A DNA stretch of 64,000 nt from Solanum dulcamara (taxonomy: Eukaryota > Streptophyta > Magnoliopsida > Solanales > Solanaceae), in NCBI RefSeq assembly GCF_947179165.1, contig NC_077248.1, positions 53,863,732 through 53,927,731 of the forward strand, read 5' to 3'. Below are positions 22,894 through 35,269 of this stretch, in pieces. A program made the translations under genes and the position numbers. Every line of letters begins with the position of its first letter. The stretch's first letter is position 1. The notes beneath the pieces are model-generated. The model saw only the letters and a program-made list of their open reading frames with translations, did no database searches and was not told where the DNA came from.

Positions 22894-24480
22894 TCAAAAA
22901 GGTACGAATGAATTCGAGTCAAGGAAGTAGTCATTACCTTCAATGCTCTCCTCGGTAGGCACGAATAGATGTGGGTATTTAGACTTCATGGCTTCCTTCG
23001 CTTCCCACGTGGCTTCCTCAACAAATTGGTTCCTCCACAAGACTTTGACTGAGGCAACCTCCTTGTTCCTCAATTTGCGGATTTGGCGATCAAGGATTTG
23101 GATTGGGACCTCCTCATAGGATAAGCTATCCTTAATTCCAATGCTTTCAATAGGGACTACCAATGAGGGGTCACCCAAGCATTTTTTCAACATTGAAACG
23201 TGGAACACCGGATGAATAGAAGCTAGTTCTGAAGGTAGGTCCAGCTCATAAGCGACACTCCCGATCCGCCTCAAAATTTGGTACGGGCCAATGTATCGAG
23301 GACTAAGTTTCCCCTTCTTTCCAAACCTCATGACCCCCTTCATGGGTGACACTTTCAAATACACCCAATCATCCACCTCAAACTCTAAGTCTCTCCTCCT
23401 CACATCGGTGTACGATTTTTGGCGACTTTGGGCTGTCTTTAGCCTCTCTCGGATAACTCATACCTTCTCCATGGCTTGATGGACGAGGTCAGGTCCAATC
23501 AACTCGGCTTCACCAACTTCAAACCACCCAATGGGCGATCTACACCTCTTCCCATACAAGGCTTCATAAGGAGCCATTTGAATGCTTGCATGGTAGCTAT
23601 TGTTATATGCAAACTCTATAAGAGGCAAGTGATCATCCCAATTTCCCTTGAAGTCAAGCACACACGCTCTCAGCATATCTTCCAATGTCTGAATTGTGCG
23701 CTCTGCTTGGCCATCTGTCTGGGGATGGAATGCTGTACTCAAGTTCACCCTCGAACCTAATCCCTTCTGAAAGGATTTCCAAAATTGGGAAGTGAATTGG
23801 GCTCCTCTGTCTGAGATAATAGACAAAGGGACCCCATGCAGTCTGACGATCTCCTGTATATACAACTTTGCATATTCTTCTACGGTGTCAGTAGTCTTAA
23901 CCGCCAAGAAGTGAGCTGATTTCGTCATTCTATCCACAATTACCCAAATGGAATCATGGTGCTTTCGGGACTTCGGCAAGCCTGTAATAAAGTCCATGTT
24001 GATCATCTCCCATTTCCATTCTGGAATTTCTATGTTTTGGGCTAGACCACAGGGCCTTTGATGCTCAACCTTCACTTGTTGACAATTCGGGCATTTGGAA
24101 ACGAATTCCGCAATATCCTTCTTCATCCCGCTCCACCAGTAGTTCTCTCTTAAGTCATGGTACATTTTTGTGGAACTCGGATGAATAGAGTATCTAGAAC
24201 TATGCGCTTCGGCCATAATCCTCTCTCGAACATCATCAACATCCAGCACGCACAATCTATTTTGGTACCGCAACACACCATCTCCTCCTTGGGTAAAAAC
24301 CATTACCTCTTGTTTGTGAACGCCTCCCTTTAATTGGAGAAGGACGGGATCTTGGTCTTGCTTCTCCTTCACCTCTGCCACAAGTGAGGACGTAGACCCA
24401 TCCTGAATGGTAACTCTGCCTTTATTGTTCTCTTCCAGATGAACTCCCAATCGGGCTAATCTGTGTACCTCCTTCGCCAA
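22894..24480 (-). pseudogene. Gypsy 1 integrase with C-terminal chromodomain
   Basis: The HHCC zinc finger (H...[20 protein letters not shown]...CPNCQQ) is followed by the catalytic core with [21 protein letters not shown] and [20 protein letters not shown], all key D/D/E residues visible. After a TGA at 23458-23460 the frame continues with [32 protein letters not shown] and a chromodomain-like tail ([20 protein letters not shown], then EEATWEA). Chromodomains in this clade bind histone marks and guide integration. The stop would remove the chromodomain. Confidence 0.92.
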
Positions 24481-26400
24481 TTCCCTCTTTCCTTCCTCCA
24501 CGTGGCTAGTGCTACCCATGGACAACCTGCTAAGAGCATCAGCAACAACATTAGCTTTACCTGGATGGTAGAGGATGCTCATATCATAGTCCTTGAGTAG
24601 CTCAAGCCATCTCCTTTGCCTAAGGTTGAGTTCCTTCTGGCTAAAGACGTATTGCAAGCTCTTGTGATCGGTGAATACATCGATATGCACTCCATACAGG
24701 TAGTGGCGCCAGATTTTAAGTGCAAACACCACAGTTGCCAGCTCAAGGTCATGAGTTGGGTAATTCCTCTCATGAAGCTTAAGCTGTCTTGAAGCATAGG
24801 CTATCACCTTTCCCCTTTGCATCAACACACAACCCAAACCAACTCTCGAGGCATCACAATAAATCACAAAACCTTCTGTTCCATCGGGCAAGGTTAGAAA
24901 AGGAGCAGTGGTTAGCTTGGTCTTCAATTTCTGGAAACTCTCCTCACAAGCATCAGACCATTGGAACTTAGCCTTCTTTTGGGTCAGCTTAGTCAATGGT
25001 GATGATATGGATGAGAATCCCTCTACAAACCTTCGATAGTACCCGGCTAAGCCCAGAAAGCTCCTTATCTCTGTTGGGGATGTGGGTTTAGGCCAATTTT
25101 TCACAGCTTCTATTTTCTGAGCATCCATCTGAATACCATCTCCAGATACAATGTGGCCTAAGAAGGCCACCGATGCAAGCCAAAATTCACATTTAGAGAA
25201 CTTTGCATACAATACCTGGTCCCTCAAAGTTTGTAGAACGACTCTAAGATGATAGGCATGCTCCTCTTCATTCTTGGAGTAAACCATAATATCATCTATG
25301 AATACAATCACAAACATATCAAGGTACGGTTTGAATACTCGGTTCATGAGATCCATAAAAGCGACGGGAGCATTAGTCAACCCAAAAGACATGACCAAAA
25401 ATTCAAAGTGGCCATAACGAGTTCGGAAAGCAGTCTTCGGAACATCGCATTCTCTCACCTTCAACTGGTGGTAGCCGAATCTCAAGTCTATCTTTGAGAA
25501 ACAAGTGGCACCTTGAAGTTGGTCGAATAAGTCATCTATTCTGGGAAGAGGGTATTTGTTCTTTACGGTGACCTTATTTAACTGCCTGTAGTCGATACAC
25601 ATTCTAAGGGACCCATCCTTCTTCCGCACAAATAGGACCAGAGCACCCCATGGCGAGACACTCGGCCTAATGAATCCCTAATCTAACAAGTCCTTCAGCT
25701 GCTCCTTCAACTCCTTCAACTCGGCCGGAGCCATTCTATATGGGGGAATTGAGATAGGCTGGGCATCAGGAAGAACATCAATCCCAAAGTCGATCTCCCT
25801 ATCAGGAGGGACTCCAGGCAGATCTTCAGGAAAGACATCCGGAAATTCGTTGACAATCGAAACCGACTCAAGGGATGGAGACTCAATGCTGTCATCTTTC
25901 ACTCGGACAAGGTGATAGATACACCCTTTTGAGATTAGCTTCCTAGCCCTAAGGTATGAAATAAACTTACCCTTAGGCGCAATAGGACTACCCCTCCATT
26001 CTATGACAGCCTCATTCGGGAATCTGAAAGTGACAATTTGAGTTCTACAATCAATAGAGGCATAGCAGACATAAAGCCAGTCCATACCAAGGATCACATC
26101 GAAATCAACCATGTCTAACTCAACCAAGTCAGCCAAGGTGTCCCTGTGATGAATTGACACAGTGCAATCTCTATAGACTCTCTCAGCTAAGACAGAATCA
26201 CCGACAGGAGTGGCCACACAAAAGGGCTCAAGAAGACGTTCAGGGATTTTATTGAACTTACTAGCCACATAGGGAGTTACAAAAGATAAGGTGGCACCTG
26301 GATCCATCAACACATAACAATCAAAGGAAGAGACTCGAATCATACCCGTCACGACGTTTGGAGAGTTCTCCTGATCTTGGCGACTACCCATGGCATATAG
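24481..26400 (-). pseudogene. Gypsy 1 protease, reverse transcriptase and RNase H
   Basis: Protease motif [16 protein letters not shown] near 26310-26265 and VILGMDWL near 26090. RT begins [20 protein letters not shown] and holds the intact catalytic box FIDDIMVYS (25276-25302). RNase H follows with [38 protein letters not shown] and [10 protein letters not shown]. The only lesion is TAG at 25678-25680, within DLLD-x-GFIRPS at the RT N-terminus; the frame is otherwise open. Confidence 0.93.
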
Positions 26401-27624
26401 GCGGTTTGTACCTCCATTCGTACCTAGAGTAGCGCCCCTCTGATTTCCTCTAGCTGGTGGTGCGATAGCAGAGGACTGGGCCCTATTCCCCCATGTTGGA
26501 CACTCCCTCAGAAGATGGCCCATTTGGCCGCATTTATAGCAACCAACCCTTCCTACTCTGCATTCTCCCAAGTGGAGCCTACCACACTTGCCGCATGGTG
26601 GCTTTTCCTTCGAACCCTGACTTACACTGGCCGGGGATTGAGAAACCTGGGGTCTGAAATTCTGGCGACTTTGTCCCTGCCGATCATACCTGTCCTGCGG
26701 CATTGGTGCGCTGGCGGTAGATGAGGCATAGGTGGAAGGCCTCTTCTGGAAGAAGGACCTGTTGCCCTTGCTTTGCCTCTGTTCATTCTCATACCCAGAT
26801 GACCTTGCCTTTTTGCTCAGGTGCTCTTCTCTGTCTTTCCTCTTCTCCTCCTCTACCTGTTGAGCATACACCATTAATCTGGAAAGGTCCATATCCGAGA
26901 TCAACAATGCTGCCTTGCATTCCTTCTTCACATGCCTCCCTAATCCGGAGATGAACTTCCTCATCTTCGACCTCACATCAGGAATCATTTCTGGAGCATA
27001 CCGGGACAGCTGGATGAACCTTAGGCCATACTCCTTAACCGACATTCCTTCCTGCTTCAGATTAACGAATTCCTCCACCTTCGCTTCCCTCAATTCTCGG
27101 GGAAAGAAGTGGTCAAGAAAAGCCCCCTCGAATTCATCCCATCTAGCAGGTTCAACATCTTCACCTCTACTCTGCTCCCATTGATTATACCAAATATTTG
27201 CCACATCTTTGAGTTGATAAGACACCAACTTGACCCCCTCGATTTCTGTAGCATGCATAGCTTTTAGAATCTTCCACATTTCATCAATGAAATTCTGGGG
27301 ATCTTCATCAACCTTAGAACCCTTAAATGCCAGTGGGTTCATCCTCAAAAAGTCTCTAATTCTAGTGGCAGCAGATGGTTACTGGGAACTAGAGCTGAGA
27401 GTCGGCAAACTCTGATTGCCACTTCGGGCGGCCATTAGTTGGGTGAGCATGGCAATTGCCCCTCGAAATTCAGCTTCTGATGTGGGTGCAGGTGGAGTAG
27501 ATGGCACTTGAGGTGCCTCCGCATATCTCGCGGGTCGGCCTCTAGCTCTTGCTGGGCGTGCCTCTGACTGTGGCATCCCTGCATTATCAATATTCCTCTA
27601 GCTAGCGGTACGTTTAGGAGGCAT
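26401..27624 (-). pseudogene. Gypsy 1 gag
   Basis: The frame starts at ATG 27624 (MPPKRTAS), with nonsense codons at 27600-27598 (TAG) and 27381-27379 (TAA). The core includes [48 protein letters not shown] and [20 protein letters not shown]; a CCHC zinc knuckle [15 protein letters not shown] lies at about 26541-26497. It packages element RNA. An ATG downstream of the first stop (27576) still precedes the second stop. Confidence 0.92.
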
Positions 27625-27820
27625 TATCTGTAACGTATGAACGCACGAATTAGAAAGGAAGTTTCATGGAGTTTAACTCCATCGCACGAATTCAGAGTAT
27701 GAAAGAAGTGAAATAATTCCTAATGTCTTATAGCCTCCTGATTATAAGTGTGGTGCACAACACACCCATAAGCAAGACTCTACTAGACACGGCTTCATGG
27801 ACTCCCTAGGACACTTGAAC

Positions 27821-27837
27821 TCTGTGCTCTGATACCA
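27821..27837 (-). other. Primer-binding site of Gypsy 1
   Basis: On the minus strand TGGTATCAGAGCACAGA, matching the initiator tRNA-Met 3' end, four bases from the end of the 5' LTR. Confidence 0.88.
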
Positions 27838-27841
27838 TGTT

Positions 27842-30270
27842 TGTCACGCCTCGGGAGGGTACCCTAGACGTAACCGGCACCCGAAGGCCATCTCTGACCT
27901 CCGGGCGAACCACTTGGGACAATCACTCATTCATTCAAGCACATTCTATTAGCAGAAAACTCAATTTAAGAAATACTTTTTATATCATAAGGGCCGAAGG
28001 CCAAATATTTACAATCAAGACGATAATCAAAATAGGAATCCTCAAGATGGCCGCTCGACCTTCTCACATCTTAGTCTATGAAGCCTCTATTCAAGTCTAA
28101 AAGGTGCCAATGACAAGCCCATGGCTACCGACAATCTAAATAAAGAAGAGACAATCCAAAAACTGTACAGGAAGGCCCAATATCCTCCAGGAACTAGGAG
28201 GACTCACCGACTGGCTGAAAGTGTAAGTTGATCTTCAACGGAGCGCCGGTTGATGATCTCTAGTACCTGTCTCTGCATCATGAAACGATGCAGGCCAAAT
28301 GTCGTCAGTACATGGAATGTACGAGTATGTAAAATGGCCGAATACAACAAACATCAAGGAAGAATAAATCAACTCGGGAGCTCAACTCAAAAAGGATGAC
28401 AACTCAATCAAATGTCCTAAGTCTAAACAAGGATATGATTTAGACTGGACCAATCATATACAATTCAACTCAATCTGACTCAGAGTACTATCAACACTTA
28501 TTTGGGAGTTTCTCTTAACCGACAACCAACACTTATGAGCCAGTGAAGGTACAACGAAACGACGTCATTGCCACGCCCGTTCATACCTTGCCAGGGCATG
28601 AATGACGAACACTCATGGATCCAATCCAACCAGGTCCTATAATGTCAGGACAAAAGCTCTCGGGGAAGCATCCGACTTTAACGGTTCAATCCCCCTTATG
28701 TTTGGCAACACAGGTATTGGGTTCGAGTATGGACTATACTCTTGCCCAATTCGGTGCTCGATACTCCTCCCAAGACTCAATGCTCATAAAACTCCATCAA
28801 CTCAACTCAATCAACTCATATCAACAAGTCTCATTACAACCTTGTCGACTCATCAACTCTGTCATAATCAAATATCAATCTCAATGCTCAATCTCAATCA
28901 TATCTTCAAGGAAGCTTTAAATGCACATGTATAACATCATCTAGATATAATCAATCATTACCTCATCCATTTGAGAAAATCCTCATGACTCACCACATTT
29001 TCAAGACTTCAAATCGACATTTTTATAATAGGCAACATTTTTAAGAAAGTAATATACTTTATCAAATCTACATAATTAAGAAGATCAGTAAAACATATTT
29101 AGCAACTCATTCCTTCATCATCTCATACTCACATAAGGGCTCATTTTAGGAACCTCTTAGCTCAACAACATTGGCACATAAATAATTAAATAAAATGGAG
29201 ACCAAGTTCATTCAAACATGTACCATACCAAGAAACTCAATTTTCATGGATATCTAACTTCAAGACAAGAATAGTGCACATGGGTGGACTCAACCCATGT
29301 TTTGGTTAGCCTTACATACCTTAGTGAAGACTTGAAGAAAACCTTGTAGTTGGGTCTTCAATGGAGGACTCAAATCTTGAAGTTCTTGGACTCTTTTTTG
29401 TTGGAAATGGAGAAGAAGAGAAAAGAGAGGAGCTAGGGCTTTTAGAGAGAGAGTGAGGGCTGAAGAAAATGGTCCCAAAATATACAAGGCTTGGGTATAT
29501 ATAATTTGGGACAATTCCCAAATTGTCCTTCCTCCAAAATTCTAAAAAATTAGGCCAAAACGCCCTTGGCGCGATAGTGGCGCGTCGCGCCCTTGCAGCG
29601 CCAAGGCCAATTACGCCTAAAAACCTGCACACCTCGTAGTGGCGCGCCGCGCCAGAGACCAAACTACTGAGGCATGTTTCTGGCGCGATAGTGGCGCGTC
29701 GCGCCCTTACAGCGCCAAGCCCATTGTTCTGAATTCTGGGATTTTGGCCTGAAAAACCCTGCACACTTTTAGTGGCGCGTCGCGCTAGGGACCAAACTAC
29801 TGAGGCATGTTCCTGGCGCGATAGTGGCGCATCGCGCCCTTACGGCGCCAGGGCCATTTCCCCAGCAGTGGTAACCCAGGCCAAAATGAAGTCCCTATCG
29901 TGCTAGTTCGTCTTCGAATCGTCATATCTTTTGGCCCCGAACTCCAAAATCTACGTTCTTGGTGGCGTTGGAAAGAAGACTTGACGACCTTTAATTTGAT
30001 AGGTCGTGGGCCATTCGGATTAAAGTCTTTCAAACGATAGGGTCATTGAAAGTCGACCCTTACGTGAACTCGTCCTAAACTTAGCCACGATGGATCTTTT
30101 GGACTTAGCTCGGTCCTAGGGGTCCTCAATGACCCCACATCACCTCCAACACTCTTAAACTCCTCAAGGACTCATCTTAACTCAAGCACGTACTTCGAAA
30201 TAAATATGATGGGCCCCACACGTGTACAAAGAAGGCCCGAATCTTGGGAAAAAGTTTGAGGGGTGTTACA
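27842..30270 (-). repeat. 5' LTR of Gypsy 1
   Basis: 2429 bp, partner of 20340-22768 and the copy that would drive transcription. It holds the GGCGCG array at 29562-29847 and a TATATATAA on the plus strand at 29496-29504 (TTATATATA on the coding strand), a TATA-box candidate about 770 bp into the LTR. Confidence 0.95.
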
Positions 30271-30275
30271 TATAA

Positions 30276-30940
30276 TGTGACTGTGATAATGCTATACCTT
30301 ATGAAGTTTTATGGATCCTAATTCCTAAGATCAAATCAACAACCCCTAAATCTTTCATGTCAAATTTGCTAGCAAGCATACGCTTCGTAGAATTCACATC
30401 GACAATATCTCTACTCATTATCAACATGTCATCAACATATAAACAACTAATGACTTCATGATTTGGAGTATTTTTAATGTAAACACATTTTTCACACTTA
30501 TTAATCTTAAATCCATTTGCCATCATTGTTTGATCAAATTTCACATGCCATTGTTTAGGTTCTTGTTTAAGTCCATAAAGTAACTTAACAAGTTTGCACA
30601 CTTTCCTTTCTTTACCAGGAACTACGAAACCCTCAGGTTATTCCATGTAAATTTCTTCCTCCAATTCTCCATTTAAGAAAGCCGTCTTAACATCTATTTG
30701 ATGGATTTCAAGACCATATATGGCTGCCAGTGCCACTAACACCCGAATAGATGTTATCCTTGTTACTGGCGAATATGTGTCAAAGTAATCAAGACCTTTT
30801 TCTGTCTATATCCTTTGACCACAAGTCTTGCCTTATATTTGTCAATAGTCCCATCACCTTTCATTTTCCTTTTAAAAATTCATTTTGATCCTAAAGGTTT
30901 ATTTCCAGGAGGAAGATCAACCAATTCCCATTATGGTTAT
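30276..30940 (-). pseudogene. Copia B reverse transcriptase, N-terminal and central part
   Basis: The segment 30601-30299 gives KLLYGLKQEPKQWHVKFDQ, the intact catalytic box LYVDDMLIMSR and MKDLGVVDLILGIRIHKTS. Upstream (30940-30602) the pre-RT region is recognisable but broken by stops and frameshifts. The reading frame is cut at 30276 by Gypsy 1 and resumes at 20334. Confidence 0.88.
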
Positions 30941-31096
30941 TCAAAATTGATTGAATCTCATTATTGACTATCTCTTTCCAAAATGCTAAATTAGAAGAAG
31001 ATATTGATACTTTAAATATTTGAGGCTCATTTTCAAGCAAGAATGTCACAAAATCTGGTCCAAAAGAAGTAGATATCCTTCGACGTTTGCTACGCC

Positions 31097-32480
31097 TTAG
31101 ATCCTCTTCAGTTGGTTTACTTTCCTATGATTCTTCTTGCGGTCGTTTAGATCTTTCACTGACAACTCACATTCTGTTTTATACGGATAAATATTTTTAA
31201 AGAATTTAACATTATCTGATTCAATTATCGTATTAAGATAAATTTCGGGATTATCTGCTTTGTGAACTAAAAATCGACAAGCTTTGCTGTTTGTGGCATA
31301 GCCAATAAAAATATAATCCACGGTGTTTGGTCCAATTTTTACCCTTTTGGGAAAAGGCACTTGGACCTTTGCTAAACACCCATACTTTGAAATATTTCAA
31401 GTTGGATTTTCTTCTTTTCCATAGTTCATATGGAATATATTGTGTTTTGCTATGGGGCACCTTGTTGAGTATTTGATTAGCTGTAAGGATAACTTTCTTG
31501 CACAAGTTCTGCGGTAAATCAGAACTTATTAATAAAGCATTCATCATTTTTTTTAATATTCGGTTTTTTCTTTTCCTAATTCCATTTGATTGTGGTGCGT
31601 AGGGGACAGTAATTTGATGAATAATTCCATGTTCTAAACATATCTCTGTAAAAGAAGATTCGTATTCTCCCCCTATCACTTCTAATCATTTTTTTCTTTT
31701 TGTTCAATTGATTTCTTACTTCGTTCTTGTTTTGCTTAAATGCATCAATTGCTTTATCCTTACTATTAAGCAAATACACATAACAATATCGAGTGCAATC
31801 GTCAATAAAAGTTATAAAATACTTTTTCTCACCACGAGTTGGTGTTGACTTCATATCACAAATGTCTGTGTGAATCAATTCTAAGGGACTGGAATTCCTT
31901 TCAATAGATTTATAAGGATGCTTAGCATATTTAGATTCAACACATACTTGGAATTTTAATTTATTGCAATCAAAGTTAGGCAATACATTTAAGTTAATCA
32001 GTTTTCGCAAGATTTTATGATTGACATATCCTAAACGTGAATGCCATAAATTATTTGACTCAAGTAAGTAAGAAGAAGCTTGAACTTTATTATCATCAAA
32101 AACCATTACATTTAGTTTGAAAAGACCCTCAGTAAGGTAACCTTTTCTTAAATACATTTCATTTTTACCAACAACTACTTTGTCTGAAACTAGAACACAC
32201 TTAAATCTATTCTTGATAAGAAGACCGGAAAAAATTAAGTTCTTTTGCATTTTTGGAACATGATAAACTTTATTCAGCGTCACTACCTTGCCGGATGTCA
32301 TTTTCAGAAATACTCTACCATATTCTTCGACCTTAGCTGTTGTAGAATTTCCCATATAGATAGTCGCATCAGGAGCAGCAGGGGAATAAGTAGCGAAGGC
32401 TTCTCGGACTGAACAAACATGCGATGCAGCTCCTGAATCAAGCCACCATTCTTTGGAATTTCCTACCAGGTTGCATTCCG
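31097..32480 (-). pseudogene. Copia B protease and integrase
   Basis: WWLDSGAASHVC carries an intact DSG protease site near 32445. The integrase zinc finger reads LWHSRLGYVNH then KFQVCVESKYAKH: the second Cys of the usual CxxC is Ser. The core holds LIHTDICDMKS, FIDDCTRYCYVYLL and IRSDRG, then a frameshift to GGEYESSFTEICLEHGI; the end has KIGPNTVDYIFIGYA. Confidence 0.88.
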
Positions 32481-33378
32481 ATAGCATTGCACACAAATCA
32501 TTCATGCCTTCTTTATTCTCCACCATATTGGCTTGCCCCTTTCCCTTGTCCTTTTTTGGAAGATGACAATCTGGGATTTTGTGGTCAGCTTTCCCATAAT
32601 TATAATAATTGCCCTTGAATTTTTTCTTGTTATGCTCCTTATTCTTTCCAAAAGGTTTCTTCCTTTTCTTATTTTTTGGAGCAACATCTTCAACGATGTT
32701 CACTCCCATAATCGTTGAATTTCCACATGAATTCTTTTTGGCTGTTTTGTTATCTTCCTCAATCTTGAGACGAATCACAAGATCTTCCAACTTCATTTTC
32801 TTGCGCTTGTGCTTTAGATAATATTTGAAATCTCTCCACGAAGAAGGAAACTTTTCTATCATTGCAGCCACTTGAAATGCTTCATTAACTACCATACCTT
32901 CAGTAATAAGGTCATGAAAAATAAGTTGTAGTTCTTGAACTTGGGTTCCAACCGTTCTGCTATCTATCATTTTATAGTCTAGAAACTTAGTAACCAAATT
33001 TTTTTTCAAGCATGCGTCTTCAGTCTTATACTTCTTCTCAAGTGAATCCCACAATTCTTTAGAAGTTTTCACAGCACTGTAGACATTGTAACAATCATCA
33101 TCCAAAGCACTTAGGATGTAGCCCTTGCATAGAAAATCCGCATGTGTCCATGCCTTAGTAATCATAAATTTTTCATTGTCCGGCATATTAGCAGCAGGAA
33201 CAGGAGGGTCTTCGTTGGTGAACTTCTACATACCAAGAGTGATAAGTCAAAAGAACACCCTTTGCTGTCATTCTTTGAAGTTGGCTCCAAAAAATTTCCC
33301 TGATTTTTTCGTCGGTGGCATAGAAGTGCGGCTTGTTGCAGCAACAGTCGCAGAAGTAGTAGCAGTTTCACTTGACAT
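32481..33378 (-). pseudogene. Copia B gag
   Basis: ATG 33378-33376 begins MSSETATTSATVAATS; after a frame disturbance near 33230 the frame continues from MPDNEKFMITKAW through KTSKELWDSLEKKYKTEDA, VQELQLIFHDLITEGM and a basic region to a zinc-knuckle-like YNYGKADHKIPDCHLPK in which both first Cys positions are lost. It has typical UBN2 gag organisation. Confidence 0.87.
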
Positions 33379-33632
33379 TTCTTTTCACTATCAAAATAGA
33401 TAAACTGTTTTAATACTTCAGAATGTCAAACTTTTTACAACAGCAACGATGAAGTTTTTATATACTTCAAATTGTCGTACAAGTATGAACTTTAATATTT
33501 CAACGAAGTTTTTATACTCTTCAAGTCAGAATACCAAATTTCATACGGAGTAGAAAATCACATAGGTTTTAGTCTCCATAATAGAATACAGTTTAATCAG
33601 AAACACAAAAATGACAATAATTTTCTTAAGAT

Positions 33633-34467
33633 TGTTAGTAAACTGTATTGTAAAATATTGAAACAGTAATAATAAAGTTTGAAAATTAAATGACAGAAAC
33701 TGAAAAGAAGAACAGTATCTGACAAATTATGTAAGAACAAAAGATCGAGCCCACTGAATGCATAGTGTGTCCTTAAGGAAATTATTTTCCTTAATGTACC
33801 TAAGGTTTTTGAATCTTTCCTCCCAGGATAAAACGATTTACTCACCAAAATAGCGGTACAACAAATTATGGTGACTGCGAACCATTCAAAAGCAGTGTAT
33901 CACACGAGTTTTTAGGAAGTGCAGAAAAGAAGAAGAAGAAGATGTTTATCAGAAATTTTCGTTAGGAACAATTCTGAGGATCTACAAAAATATATAGCCT
34001 GTTTGCAATTTTTCAGAAAAGGTGCCTGTTGGGAAAAGATCGCAACTTTAAGGTTTGCAACTTTTCAGAAAATGTTGCAACCTTACAGAAAAATTCGTTG
34101 AAAAAATGGTAGAGAATGTTTTAAATTAATCTGAGAAAGAAAGAAACGGATCGGGTCATGGGTCAGAATTTTTTAATTACTTAAATAATAATTAATTAAA
34201 AAAATATTAAAGAAAATTTGGTCCGAAAACATTATCAATCAAAGCCGAAGCCGAGCCAAGTGAGCGACGACGATGACGCGAGGGGAGATCCTCTTGTTGA
34301 CCCTTTAGCAACATGAAGGAGTACTTCTACTTTTAAGTAGGAGACTTTTTCTTTCCACCACCTATGTAGGACAAATGATTATTTCATAAAGTAAGAAAGA
34401 ACAACTCGTTTTTCCCTTCATTTTTTTTCACTCCATTTTCCATTCAACCTATCAATTGAACCCAACA
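33633..34467 (-). repeat. 5' LTR of Copia B
   Basis: 835 bp, TGTTGGG...ACTAACA in element orientation, partner of 17823-18608. It contains GAAGCCGAAGCCGAGCCAAG, CCACCACCTATGTAGG and the AGAAGAAGAAGAAGATG block. Outer TSD AAACT at 34468-34472. The usual tRNA-Met primer site is not visible next to it (ATCTTAAGAAAATT follows). Confidence 0.87.
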
Positions 34468-34472
34468 AAACT

Positions 34473-35269
34473 TTCCTCTCCTCTTCAATTAAAAATGCAT
34501 GATATTAAAGCTCAATCAAGACTCAAGAAGTTCCCTTTGCAATTTTTCATGAACATATTAGTCTCTTCAGCCTTTTTTTGTCAATTCTGTAGACAGCTTG
34601 CTTTTCATTTTCTGTATATTTCATTATGTACAACTTTGTTTATTTATACATTTCAGAATTCTAATCTAGAACCTTCTATCCTCTAACAAATTTGTTATAC
34701 AAAACAGAAAAGGAAATTAATTACATATAATATTTAATTATAGCTGTGTAAAAGTTGGCTAGGAAAAGTCTAAACTGCAGTTAGGAAACTTTATCCAAGG
34801 TGAATAAGTTTTGGGCTTTGGTCATGTATCTTGTATCAACTTGGGATCTTGTATTGTGAGCTTTGTATATGACCGCTTTTTTCTTCCATTTGTGTCTTGT
34901 AATCAAGCTAAGGTATAGATAACAGTTGCTGAGATATCTAAAGCATTCATCTATGTTGTCGTAGTTGCATTTCCCTATTGCGTTTCTTTCTTCTTAATTT
35001 TGTTTGTTAATTATGTTGTGTACATAGTATCCAATCAATCAGTATTAGTCTATTTTTAGATGTCCTATCTTATAACAGTATCTACAAAATTGATCATCCT
35101 TGTTTTCTTCATGAGCATGAGATTTCTTTTGTGGAGTCTATCGAGTGTTTAGAAAAGTAGAAAACTCTGTAATAGAAGTAAAATTAGAGTGGAATCCCTT
35201 GACTTTTTTTGATGCAAAATGATGGAGTATGCTTGTGCACTATTGGGAGTATTTGTTTTCGGACTTCAT
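34473..35269. other. Anonymous region, possibly a decayed LTR
   Basis: No gene. The segment TTGTATTGTGAGCTTTGTAT at about 34850 is repeated in diverged form at about 35659 (TTGTATTGTGGGCTTCGTAT), continuing through CTTGTGTCT, so one block of about 60 bp brackets the gag relic that follows. Confidence 0.4.

Larger units (their letters stand above)
20340..30270 (-). mobile_element. Gypsy LTR retrotransposon 1 (Tekay/Del-like chromovirus)
   Basis: 9931-bp element inserted in Copia B in the same orientation, with TSD TATAA at 20335-20339 and 30271-30275. LTRs are exactly equal in length (2429 bp each). Order gag, protease, RT, RNase H, integrase, chromodomain marks a Gypsy chromovirus; clade assignment is from recalled protein similarity. 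One continuous frame 27624-22894 (1577 codons) carries four nonsense codons, so it is non-autonomous but recent. Confidence 0.95.
17823..34467 (-). mobile_element. Copia LTR retrotransposon B, split by Gypsy 1
   Basis: Antisense Copia element of about 6.7 kb once the 9.9-kb insertion is removed. LTRs are at 17823-18608 and 33633-34467 (TGTTGG...ACTAACA in element orientation); the TSDs AGACT and AAACT differ at one base. Gag, protease and integrase lie right of the insertion and the RT is split: the left part resumes at 20334 in the RT/RNase H connection. An extra partial LTR with its own purine tract duplicates the 3' end. Confidence 0.9.

Noticed and set aside
24579..25497. Plus- and minus-strand frames overlapping Gypsy 1 RT
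   Set aside because: Shadow frames of the pol gene.
22894..27624. Endogenous pararetrovirus (caulimovirus-like) origin for the RT/RNase H
   Set aside because: LTRs, TSD, an integrase and a chromodomain are present and no movement or coat protein is seen, so it is a Gypsy element.
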